Origin: DYJK01 sp964464825 | GTDB lineage: Bacteria > Bacteroidota > Ignavibacteria > Ignavibacteriales > Melioribacteraceae | Assembly (NCBI GenBank): GCA_964464825.1 | Contig: CAYXKL010000026.1 | Span: 1-26,660 of the forward strand | DNA: 26,660 bases | Reading direction: 5' to 3' | In this document: positions 7,605-14,699 of the stretch, piece after piece | Numbering within the stretch: position 1 is the stretch's first letter | How the letters are laid out: each line of letters begins with the position of its first letter | Notes under the pieces: model-generated | Database searches by the model: none | Seen by the model: only the letters and a program-made list of their open reading frames with translations | What the model was told of the DNA's origin: nothing | Position numbers and translations under genes: made by a program

Positions 7605-9701
7605 ATGGAATCATTACACGGACTTGGCACAGCTACCGATTGGGTAGTAATGATTGTTTATTTTTTAGGCATAATGCTCTTCGGAAGTTATTTTGCCAAA
7701 TACAACAGAACAACAACAGATTTCTTTTTCGGCGGAAGACGGTTTGCATGGTGGTTAATAACAGTATCAATTGTTGCTACCGGTGTTGGCAGCCACAGCT
7801 TTGTTAAATATTCCGCAAAGGGATTCGAACACGGCATTTCTTCAACTATGACGTATATGAACGATTGGTTCTTCGTTCCGTTCTTTTTATTCGGCTGGCT
7901 GCCGATTGTTGTTTATACAAAAATTCGTTCAATACCTGAATACTTCGAAAAGCGATTCAGTCCCACTGTTCGTTTTATTGCAACAGTTTTCCAATTACTT
8001 TATTTAATCGGATACCTCGGAATTGGTCTGCTTACATTAGGAAAAGTTTTTACACCGCTGCTTCCGGCAGAAATCAGTTTTTGGGGTTTATCAATCCCGG
8101 TAAGTTTGATGGGAGTTATAATAACTATTGCAGTTATCACCGGAACGTACACAACTTTTGGCGGACAAACTGCTGTAATTTTCACAGATCTTCTCCAAGG
8201 ATTAATTTTACTCTTTGCCGGATTTTTAATCTTTCTGATGGGCATTAGTTATGTTGGAGGACTCGAAGCATTCTGGCATTTACTTCCGGTAGAATGGAGG
8301 CTGCCACTTGCTGATTTTAATAAACCACCGGATTTTAATTTTGTAGGAATCTTTTGGCAAGACGGGGTTGCTGGCTCGGTTGGATTTTTGTTTATGAATA
8401 TGGGACTGATAATGAGGTTCATGTCGGCAAAAAGTGTTGATGAAGGACGAAAAGCTGCTGTGTTCAATGTTCTATTCATGCTTCCACTTTCTGCTATTGT
8501 TGTTGGTAATGCTGGATGGATAGGCAAAGCATTAATTGAGATGGTGCCTCCACAATTGAATGCTAATGTTAATCCTGATGAAGTTTTTATTGCAGTTACA
8601 CATTTAATTTCTTCTAAGGGTATATTTGGATTTGTAATTGCGGCATTAACTGCAACACTTTTATCAACAGTAGATTCACTGATTAATGCAATTGCTGCTG
8701 TTTATATGAACGATGTTCACCATCCAATTAAAAAATTATTAAAGAAAAAAGTTGGAACTGCCGAACAAGAGGCAAAGAAAGAATTAGGGGCTGCAAGAAT
8801 TGCTTCAATAGTAATTACCGGTTTAGGAATCATTGCAACAATTCCATTTAGTCAATATCCTACTGTTTATGAAGCACACGGATATTTTCATTCTACATTA
8901 ACTCCGCCGCTTGTTACGGCAATTTTCCTCGGAGTATTCTGGCGTAAATTTACACCAGCCGGAGTACTTGCTACATTTATCGGCGGTTCTTCATTAATGA
9001 TTCTTGGTGCCCGTTATCCGGATTTGTTAATCACTCCTTTTGCTCACGGAACACCACTTGATCCGGTTCATCCATACACATATATAAGTGCACTTTACAA
9101 TACTTTTGTTTGTCTTGGTGTTGCTTTGCTGGTAACAAAAACATTCGGCTGGCAAAAATCAATTGTTAATAAACTTAGAAAATATGATAATCATAACAAT
9201 TTAATGAAAGTATTCATCGCAACTATTGCTATTACTTTAATATTAGTTTGGATTAATCTCGGCGGTGTTTATTTCCTACTTATTTCAACTTTAGTTATGA
9301 CAATTTTAGTTTCGTTAACCGCACAGTATTATATTCATTACGATCCGGCAAAACATACGGATGGTTTAACTGCCTGGTCAATTCATCGTGCAAAAGAAAT
9401 TTTCAAAGGTGGAAAAATTAATGAGCGCGAAGGTGAAATTATCAAAGCTAATTGGAGAGTCCGCAAAGACACAAATGATTATGTTAATGTTTCTACCGAC
9501 GATATGAAAAGAATGGAAGCTGAAGTCGGCGATTTGGTTTATGTAAGTGATGCCAGAAAATATTTAGGAGGTTTAAAATCATTCCATTCCCGATTCGGTG
9601 AACCGCATAACGAAGCCGGAATAATCTACATAAGCTCTGAACATAAATTGATAGGTCAATTTCATGAAGACAGAATTATGAAAGTAGAAAAAGAAATGTA
9701 G
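7605..9701 (+). CDS. Sodium:solute symporter (SSS family) with C-terminal extension
   Basis: Inner-membrane secondary transporter expected to couple solute uptake to the sodium gradient. The 698-residue protein begins with the SSS pattern DWVVMIVYFLGIMLFGSYFA, then TTTDFFFGGRRFAWW at the TM1-TM2 loop, and has about 13 hydrophobic segments up to roughly residue 575. Family features include ATGVGSHSFVKYSAKG, SIPEYFEKRFSP, TYTTFGGQTAVIFTDLLQG and ALTATLLSTVDSLINA, the last carrying the TM8 Ser/Thr-Asp region used for sodium binding. A hydrophilic tail of about 115 residues follows (AKHTDGLTAWSIHRAKEIF to the end), making it longer than the usual 500-560. The substrate cannot be told from sequence. 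It follows the small membrane protein by 8 nt and is closed by the terminator at 9724-9759. Confidence 0.92.
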   Translation: MESLHGLGTATDWVVMIVYFLGIMLFGSYFAKYNRTTTDFFFGGRRFAWWLITVSIVATGVGSHSFVKYSAKGFEHGISSTMTYMNDWFFVPFFLFGWLPIVVYTKIRSIPEYFEKRFSPTVRFIATVFQLLYLIGYLGIGLLTLGKVFTPLLPAEISFWGLSIPVSLMGVIITIAVITGTYTTFGGQTAVIFTDLLQGLILLFAGFLIFLMGISYVGGLEAFWHLLPVEWRLPLADFNKPPDFNFVGIFWQDGVAGSVGFLFMNMGLIMRFMSAKSVDEGRKAAVFNVLFMLPLSAIVVGNAGWIGKALIEMVPPQLNANVNPDEVFIAVTHLISSKGIFGFVIAALTATLLSTVDSLINAIAAVYMNDVHHPIKKLLKKKVGTAEQEAKKELGAARIASIVITGLGIIATIPFSQYPTVYEAHGYFHSTLTPPLVTAIFLGVFWRKFTPAGVLATFIGGSSLMILGARYPDLLITPFAHGTPLDPVHPYTYISALYNTFVCLGVALLVTKTFGWQKSIVNKLRKYDNHNNLMKVFIATIAITLILVWINLGGVYFLLISTLVMTILVSLTAQYYIHYDPAKHTDGLTAWSIHRAKEIFKGGKINEREGEIIKANWRVRKDTNDYVNVSTDDMKRMEAEVGDLVYVSDARKYLGGLKSFHSRFGEPHNEAGIIYISSEHKLIGQFHEDRIMKVEKEM

Positions 9702-9723
9702 GCTTGGTTGTAATTAATATATG

Positions 9724-9759
9724 AAGCCCGTTTATTATTATGAACGGGCTTTTTTATTT
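9724..9759 (+). terminator. Rho-independent terminator after the symporter gene
   Basis: AAGCCCGTT (9724-9732) pairs perfectly with AACGGGCTT (9743-9751) around a 10-nt AT-rich loop. The second arm ends in T and is followed by four more T, then ATTTT. It overlaps the coaD stop codon on the other strand. The minus strand lacks a good T-run, so it mainly serves the symporter transcript. Confidence 0.88.
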
Positions 9760-10236
9760 TGAACCGAATTTATCATGTAATTTTTTAAGTACAATCGGCG
9801 GTACAAACTCAGAAACATCACCATGAAATTGAGCTAAATTACGTACTATTGTTGAATTTAAGTATGTGTAGCGTGCATGGGGCATCAATAAAATTGTTGT
9901 AATATCACCAGCAAGTTTTCTATTCATTAATGCCATTTGAAATTCATATTCAAAATCACTAACCGCTCTCAAGCCCCTAATAATTCCTATAGCACCAACT
10001 TGCTTGGCATGATCTACAACTAATCCATCAAACCAATCAACGTGAACTCTTTTATGATCTTTTAGACTTTCACGCAGCATTTCTACCCTTTCTTCAACTG
10101 TAAACAAACTTGTCTTTGATGGATTTTTAGCAACAGTAACAATTACGTCATCAAATAATTCAACAGCGCGGTTAACAATATCTATATGACCATTTGTTAC
10201 CGGATCGAATGTACCTGGATAAATTACCTTAGCCAT
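9754..10236 (-). CDS. coaD: Phosphopantetheine adenylyltransferase (CoaD)
   Basis: Cytoplasmic enzyme of coenzyme A synthesis: 4'-phosphopantetheine plus ATP gives dephospho-CoA plus pyrophosphate. The 160-residue length is standard. It carries the nucleotidyltransferase start motif PGTFDPVTNGH (residues 7-17, with the T/HxGH-type histidine H17), the conserved FDGLVVD and IIRGLRAVSDFEYEFQMALMNR stretches, and the C-terminal YLNSTIVRNLAQFHGDVSEFVP block that matches the family's ISS(T/S)xxR segment. It sits 73 nt behind rsmD, a common gene pairing in bacteria, and is the last gene of the minus-strand train that starts at hrcA. Confidence 0.97.
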   Translation of the reverse strand: MAKVIYPGTFDPVTNGHIDIVNRAVELFDDVIVTVAKNPSKTSLFTVEERVEMLRESLKDHKRVHVDWFDGLVVDHAKQVGAIGIIRGLRAVSDFEYEFQMALMNRKLAGDITTILLMPHARYTYLNSTIVRNLAQFHGDVSEFVPPIVLKKLHDKFGSK

Positions 10237-10309
10237 TTTTTTTCTTTCATTTTTGTTTAGTTAAAAATAACTCTGAATGAACTGAAATTCTAATTAAATT
10301 TATATGAAA

Positions 10310-10858
10310 CTAATTCCCAATAAATTTATAAATCAGACTATCACCAATTTTCTTAAACGGTTCGCAATTAAATTCCCTTAAATCAACATCTTTAGTTTGA
10401 ATTGATCTTTCAACTAACAAAATACCGTTTTCTTTCAAATATTTTCTACTCAATAAATTAGCTGCCACATTATGGATATCATTTTTGAAAAAAGGCGGAT
10501 CGGCAAGAATTAAATCATATTTCTCATGTTCTACTATCTTCGAAAATTTAAGTGCCTCCATTTTATATATTTTGCAAAAATCACCGGCATCTAGTGAATC
10601 GATATTTTCTTTTAGTGTTTTTAAAACATGAAAATCTTTTTCTACAAAATGGATTTCAGAAGCACCGCGGCTAAGAGCTTCTAAACCCAGTGAGCCCGAT
10701 CCGGCATAAATATCACATACTTTTATTCCTTCAAGTTCAAATGTATGTGCTAAATAATTAAATATTGATTCCTTTACTTTATCAGTTGTCGGTCGTACTA
10801 AATCTGATTTAGGAAATTTTATTGTTCTGCCGCCGTATTTGCCGGAAATTATTCTCAT
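10310..10858 (-). CDS. rsmD: 16S rRNA (guanine966-N2)-methyltransferase RsmD
   Basis: SAM-dependent methyltransferase that modifies G966 (E. coli numbering) in 16S rRNA during small-subunit assembly. The 182 residues show the RsmD start MRIISGKYGGR, the RPTTDKVKESIFNYL block, the SAM-binding motif DIYAGSGSLGLEALSRGA (49-66) and the catalytic DPPF motif (residues 120-123; the usual form is DPPY, and Phe is accepted in this family). The ATG overlaps the stop of the preceding pilM-like gene as ATGA, which indicates translational coupling. It is followed by coaD. Confidence 0.95.
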   Translation of the reverse strand: MRIISGKYGGRTIKFPKSDLVRPTTDKVKESIFNYLAHTFELEGIKVCDIYAGSGSLGLEALSRGASEIHFVEKDFHVLKTLKENIDSLDAGDFCKIYKMEALKFSKIVEHEKYDLILADPPFFKNDIHNVAANLLSRKYLKENGILLVERSIQTKDVDLREFNCEPFKKIGDSLIYKFIGN

Positions 10859-11775
10859 ATTATTCTAATTGCAATACCGGTTGCGGCTGTAAAAGAATTG
10901 AACTGTGATGTAACTAACCGATTAATATTTAATTTCTCATTTATTCTTAATCTTTCAAAAGGATTAACTTTAATTATAGATGAATTCAAAAGTGTAGAAA
11001 TCTTAGATAGAAATTCATCGGTAACATTTTGCCCCGATAAAATTATTTTACTTATGCTATTAAGCCCGATATTTAAATCTTCAAGCTGCTTTATTAATAT
11101 TTGCAGCTGATCAATAATATTTATTCCGCCTTCATCTAAAACTTTAAAAAAGAACGGTGTTACACCCTCTATTACTGCAATTGATGAAGAACTTTGGTCA
11201 ATATAAATACTAAGAGTAATTTCATTCTTTTCGAATGCTTTTGATAAATGAAGAAATGCATTCGATGCGAGATGTGCGTTGTCTATATATTTCAGTTCAA
11301 GATTATTTGATTTGCAAAAATTATTAATACTGTTAACAATATTTTTATCCAATGCAAAAATGATTGCTCTGTTCTGTGTTCGGACTGAAGTTTTATTCAC
11401 TTCAACAAATTGTATCAGGTAATTTTCTTCGTCTATATGTGGATATAAAACGGATAATTCCCAACGCAGATGATCTACCAAATCTTTTTTTGTAAGTGTG
11501 GTATCATAAGGAATTTCAAAAATTTTAAAAAAGTTATTTGGTAGGCAAAATGAATAATAAATAGATGTAAGATTATTTTTTTGGTTGAGTTTTGTAAAAG
11601 AATCCTGAAGAATGGCATTCAGTTTTGATTCATTTAATTCGGGACTAATAGAATCTTTTAAGAATAACTGATCAACATTCTCCAGGTAAAAGGCATCATT
11701 TTTATAACGTATTTCAACAAGCTGTAATTTTGTCTCGGTTAAATTAATTCCAATTTGATTACGAAATACGGGCAT
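10855..11775 (-). CDS. PilM-like actin-fold protein (type IV pilus/competence assembly type)
   Basis: The 306-residue protein follows the PilM/GspL-type layout. It has an N-terminal actin-fold start (QIGINLTETKLQLVEI), then a FKIFEIPYDTTLTKKDLVDHLRWEL segment (about 82-106) that mirrors PilM's ELP..x..EL..AIxWEL region. Next come SIYIDQSSSSIAVIEG (about 190-205), KIILSGQNVTDEFL, and a closing NPFERL plus FTAATGIAIR block. PilM binds the cytoplasmic tail of PilN at the inner face of type IV pilus machines. The usual phosphate-loop Asp of GIDIG is Asn here (GINLT), and the second loop is DQSSSS, so nucleotide binding may be weakened. It starts 9 nt after the one-TM protein gene and overlaps rsmD by 4 nt. 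The family call rests on pattern recognition, not on a search; no pilN, pilO, pilP or pilQ is adjacent. Confidence 0.65.
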   Translation of the reverse strand: MPVFRNQIGINLTETKLQLVEIRYKNDAFYLENVDQLFLKDSISPELNESKLNAILQDSFTKLNQKNNLTSIYYSFCLPNNFFKIFEIPYDTTLTKKDLVDHLRWELSVLYPHIDEENYLIQFVEVNKTSVRTQNRAIIFALDKNIVNSINNFCKSNNLELKYIDNAHLASNAFLHLSKAFEKNEITLSIYIDQSSSSIAVIEGVTPFFFKVLDEGGINIIDQLQILIKQLEDLNIGLNSISKIILSGQNVTDEFLSKISTLLNSSIIKVNPFERLRINEKLNINRLVTSQFNSFTAATGIAIRII

Positions 11776-11784
11776 TCAATTTTC

Positions 11785-12342
11785 TTATTCCCAGGATGCA
11801 GTATTTTTCATTGCATCACTTCTAACATCACCAATACTACCATATCCATCTGGGCATCCTATATAATATCTCTGTCCAATTGTTTTTACATTATCTATCT
11901 TAATTATATTTCCTCTCCTATCAATAATTGTATCGGCTTGCTCAGTAGTATCTACTTGTACAATATATCTTAAAGCTGATTTTGGGGAATGAAAAAGTGA
12001 ATCAGGGACGAATGAACCAACTGTTAAATTTACAAAAGGATTAGTTGATCTTCCGGTAACTGTATCAATTCCTTCAATAGCTTTTTTAACAATAGGATCA
12101 TTTTTAATAAATGCAATAAGACTGTCTAAATTATCAGTGAATTTTCCAAATTTAGTTTCCCATAATCTTTCAGCTGAGCGGAGATTAGACATTCTCAATC
12201 TAGATTCGGCTTTGTAGTAAGCTTCTTTTTCAATTACTTCGCTTGGATCCAAATAAGCAACTTTAATTAGAATAAAAACTAATATTGCCATAACAACATA
12301 CATTATAGCATGAATATACCACGAATTTCCTTTAGAGCTCAT
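11785..12342 (-). CDS. Membrane-anchored protein of unknown function
   Basis: The protein has 185 residues from the ATG at 12342, which is preceded by GGAGG 4 nt upstream. The frame also extends to a TTG at 12369, but the Shine-Dalgarno favours the ATG. It has one transmembrane helix near the N-terminus (about residues 10-27), then a helical stretch (SEVIEKEAYYKAESRLRMSNLRSAERLWETKFG), then a mostly beta or loop region with IDTVTGRSTNPF and DTIIDRRGNIIKIDNV. The helix plus LRSAERLWETKFGKFTDNLDSL loosely recalls pseudopilins (helical spine, then a small globular head), but there is no prepilin peptidase site, so this is only a resemblance. It sits between the comEA-like and pilM-like genes with short gaps, which suggests a shared role in a surface or DNA-uptake apparatus. 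No named family is recognised. Confidence 0.75.
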   Translation of the reverse strand: MSSKGNSWYIHAIMYVVMAILVFILIKVAYLDPSEVIEKEAYYKAESRLRMSNLRSAERLWETKFGKFTDNLDSLIAFIKNDPIVKKAIEGIDTVTGRSTNPFVNLTVGSFVPDSLFHSPKSALRYIVQVDTTEQADTIIDRRGNIIKIDNVKTIGQRYYIGCPDGYGSIGDVRSDAMKNTASWE

Positions 12343-12346
12343 CCTT

Positions 12347-12351
12347 CCTCC
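12347..12351 (-). promoter_or_regulatory. Ribosome binding site GGAGG deciding the start of the membrane protein
   Basis: GGAGG lies 4 nt before the ATG at 12342 and falls inside the reading frame of the longer TTG-started form, so the ATG is the better start. Confidence 0.65.
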
Positions 12352-12365
12352 AGTACTTTCTAATT

Positions 12366-12875
12366 TCAATTAACGGTAATTAAATTTTTTATTTTCTGAA
12401 ATTTTGATTTACCAATACCTTTAATATACATCAATTCATCTGCTTTTTTGAATTTTCCAAATTTTTCCCGGTAATTCAAAATATTTTGAGCTGTTTTTTC
12501 TCCAATACCGGGTAAAGCTGTTAAATCAATAAGTGTTGCAGTGTTTATATTAATAATTTTGGGTGTAGTAGAATTAATATCTTCTTTATTATCAATATTT
12601 TTTGCGCTCCTAAAATCCAAAAGTTCCCGTTTAGAAGCAACTCTTTTTTCTAACAATTTTTCTGCACTATCATTAAGAGAATTACTAGTACCATTACTTA
12701 AAAACAAACTGTCTTGTTTACTATAGTCATATTCTAGAAGTGATTTGTTCTTATTGCTCTCTTTAATAAAATTTACAACAGATCCAATTAAAAAGGCAGT
12801 TAAAATAAAAAGAATAATTTTTGTTTCGGAATGTGTAAAACCGATTTTCTGCGATATTTTTTCAAAGAATTTGAT
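12366..12875 (-). CDS. comEA: ComEA-like helix-hairpin-helix DNA-binding protein, start uncertain
   Basis: The C-terminal domain is a clear ComEA-type tandem helix-hairpin-helix: ININTATLIDLTALPGIGEKTAQNILNYREKFGKF, then ADELMYIKGIGKSKFQKIKNLI. Such proteins bind double-stranded DNA in the periplasm during natural transformation. The nearest canonical start is a TTG at 12707, which would give only 113 residues and no export signal. The same frame continues upstream without a stop to about 12956. It encodes FFEKISQKIGFTHSETK, then a hydrophobic helix (KIILFILTAFLIGSVVNFI) and an acidic linker, exactly what a membrane-anchored ComEA needs. No in-frame ATG, GTG or TTG exists in that extension. 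AGGAA at 12883-12887 lies 7 nt before an ATC codon at 12875, used here as the provisional start (169 residues); ATT at 12890 or 12917 is also possible. The stop lies 23 nt before the next gene's ATG. Confidence 0.7.
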   Translation of the reverse strand: MKFFEKISQKIGFTHSETKIILFILTAFLIGSVVNFIKESNKNKSLLEYDYSKQDSLFLSNGTSNSLNDSAEKLLEKRVASKRELLDFRSAKNIDNKEDINSTTPKIININTATLIDLTALPGIGEKTAQNILNYREKFGKFKKADELMYIKGIGKSKFQKIKNLITVN

Positions 12876-12918
12876 GTCAAGTTTCCTAATGTTGAACTCA
12901 AATTCCGTTAAATAAATT

Positions 12919-14034
12919 TTAAGATACTTTAATATTCGGCATTTTTTGAAGTTCTTTCAATAATTCTTTTTCCTTTGCAGAAACATTTTTAGGAACATGA
13001 ATATTTACTTTAACAAGCTGATCACCAGCACCGTGACTGTTCAAATGCTGAATACCTTTTTCACGCATCTTTAAAAACTTTCCGGGTTGTGTTCCAGGTT
13101 CAATTTTCAATTTTGCTTTTCCATTCAAGGTTGGAACTTCCACTTCAGTGCCCATAACAGCTTCGGGATAACTAATAAAAAGTTCATAAACTACATTATC
13201 ACCGTCACGTGTAAAAAATTCATGATGTAATTCTTCAAATACTACAATAATATCCCCAGCCGGTCCGCCATTCTTTCCGGCATTCCCCTCACCTCTTAAA
13301 GTCATATAACTTCCATCATAAACTCCAGCTGGAACATTAATTTTAATAGTAGTTTCATCGTGAACTCTTCCATCACCCGAACAATTTGAACAAGGATCGG
13401 AAATTACTTTTCCAGATCCGCCGCAATTATTACAAGTTGTAATATTTACAAATTGTCCAAATATTGATCTTGAAACTTGTCTAATTTCTCCGCTTCCATT
13501 ACAAACGGAACAAGTTTTAAATGCCCCGGATGATTTTGCACCGGTACCATTACAACTAGAACACTTATTATATTTTTTAATTTTAACTTTTTTAGTAGTG
13601 CCGGTAGCAATTTCTTCAAGTGTAAGTTTGAGTGTGATTTTTAAATCAGAACCTGGTGTACCTCCGGAACGCTGACGTCCTCTATGAGTAGAACTTCCGC
13701 CAAAGAAATCATCAAAAATGGAAGAACCTCCGAATGCACCGCCGAAAATATCTGAGAAATGGCTGAATATATCGTTAACATTCTGGTAACTATGGAAATC
13801 TTGTCCACCTTTTAATCCGCTGTGTCCGTATCTATCATACTTTGCACGTTTTTCATCATTACTTAAAACTTCATACGCTTCGGCGGCTTCCTTAAATTTT
13901 TCTTCTGCTTCTTTATTTCCGGGATTTCTATCAGGATGATATTGCATAGCAAGTTTACGATATGCTTTTTTAATCTCATCTTGTGTAGCAGATTTTCCGA
14001 CACCTAATATTTCATAATAATCTCTCTTAGCCAT
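12919..14034 (-). CDS. dnaJ: Chaperone DnaJ (Hsp40)
   Basis: Co-chaperone that delivers unfolded clients to DnaK and stimulates its ATPase. The 371-residue protein is a full type I DnaJ. It has a J domain with the HPD motif (33-35), then a Gly/Phe-rich linker (about 75-125, HSGLKGG, FGGAFGGSS). Four zinc-binding CxxCxGxG repeats follow (CSSCNGTG, CSVCNGSG, CNNCGGSG, CSNCSGDG) at about 157-225. The C-terminal substrate-binding domains contain NVPAGVYDGSYMTLRGEGNAG and EPGTQPGKFLKMREKG. It starts 5 nt after grpE. dnaK itself is not in the window. Confidence 0.98.
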   Translation of the reverse strand: MAKRDYYEILGVGKSATQDEIKKAYRKLAMQYHPDRNPGNKEAEEKFKEAAEAYEVLSNDEKRAKYDRYGHSGLKGGQDFHSYQNVNDIFSHFSDIFGGAFGGSSIFDDFFGGSSTHRGRQRSGGTPGSDLKITLKLTLEEIATGTTKKVKIKKYNKCSSCNGTGAKSSGAFKTCSVCNGSGEIRQVSRSIFGQFVNITTCNNCGGSGKVISDPCSNCSGDGRVHDETTIKINVPAGVYDGSYMTLRGEGNAGKNGGPAGDIIVVFEELHHEFFTRDGDNVVYELFISYPEAVMGTEVEVPTLNGKAKLKIEPGTQPGKFLKMREKGIQHLNSHGAGDQLVKVNIHVPKNVSAKEKELLKELQKMPNIKVS

Positions 14035-14039
14035 ATCTA

Positions 14040-14696
14040 CTATCCTTTATTATTTTCATCATCATTTCGTGATGAATGATTTTGATCTTGTGAAATCATC
14101 TCTGCACTAACAATTACTTTTGCATGGCGTATAACTTTATCTTTGTAAATATACCCTGGTTCAATTACATCAAGTACAGTGTGTGCCGGAACACCATCTG
14201 TCTGCTGCTGCATTAATGCTTCGTGTAATTCTACATCAAAGGGTTTTCCCTTTGCATCAATTTTTTTTACACCTTGCGTATCCAGTATTTTAGTAAATTT
14301 TTCATAAACAAGTTCTAAACCTTTTTTTAGTGATTCAATACTATTGTCATCATTAATATGTTCTAATGACCGTTCAAGATCATCATATACAGTTAAGATA
14401 CTTTTAATAAAAGGTTCTGCTGCATATTTTAAGAGATTAAGCTGATCATTTTCATTTCTTCTTTTATAGTTTTCAAATTCAGCCAGCTTACGAATGTAGG
14501 CGTCTTTATATTCATTAAATTGTTTTTCGAGCTCTTCATTTTTTGCTAACGCATTTCTTAATTCATCCTCAATATTATTGATTTTATTTGTTTCCTTTTC
14601 TATCTCAATTTTATTTTGATCTGATTGCTGGTTAACATCTGAATTTAGTTCACCATTATTTTTATTTTGTTCTTTTTGTTCTTGCATATTATCCAT
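14040..14696 (-). CDS. grpE: GrpE, nucleotide exchange factor of DnaK
   Basis: Promotes ADP release from DnaK in the heat-shock chaperone cycle. The 218 residues begin with a Gln/Asn/Glu-rich disordered segment (1-40). A long coiled coil follows (about 40-100, DELRNALAKNEELEKQFNEYKDAYIRKLAEFENYKRR), with the GrpE dimer motif AEFENYKRR. The C-terminal beta domain has GVKKIDAKGKPFDVELHEALMQQ and the typical VLDVIEPGYIYKDKVIRHAKVIVS block. It starts 3 nt after the hrcA stop, so it belongs to the CIRCE-controlled transcript. Confidence 0.97.
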   Translation of the reverse strand: MDNMQEQKEQNKNNGELNSDVNQQSDQNKIEIEKETNKINNIEDELRNALAKNEELEKQFNEYKDAYIRKLAEFENYKRRNENDQLNLLKYAAEPFIKSILTVYDDLERSLEHINDDNSIESLKKGLELVYEKFTKILDTQGVKKIDAKGKPFDVELHEALMQQQTDGVPAHTVLDVIEPGYIYKDKVIRHAKVIVSAEMISQDQNHSSRNDDENNKG

Positions 14697-14699
14697 TGT

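Noticed and set aside
8000..8527. Two antisense open frames within the symporter gene
   Set aside because: Proline/isoleucine-rich shadow translations with no start signal; the symporter frame explains the region.
12708..12920. Frameshift or pseudogene in the comEA-like gene
   Set aside because: The frame is continuous through the membrane anchor and into the HhH domain; only a start codon is missing, so a frameshift is not needed.
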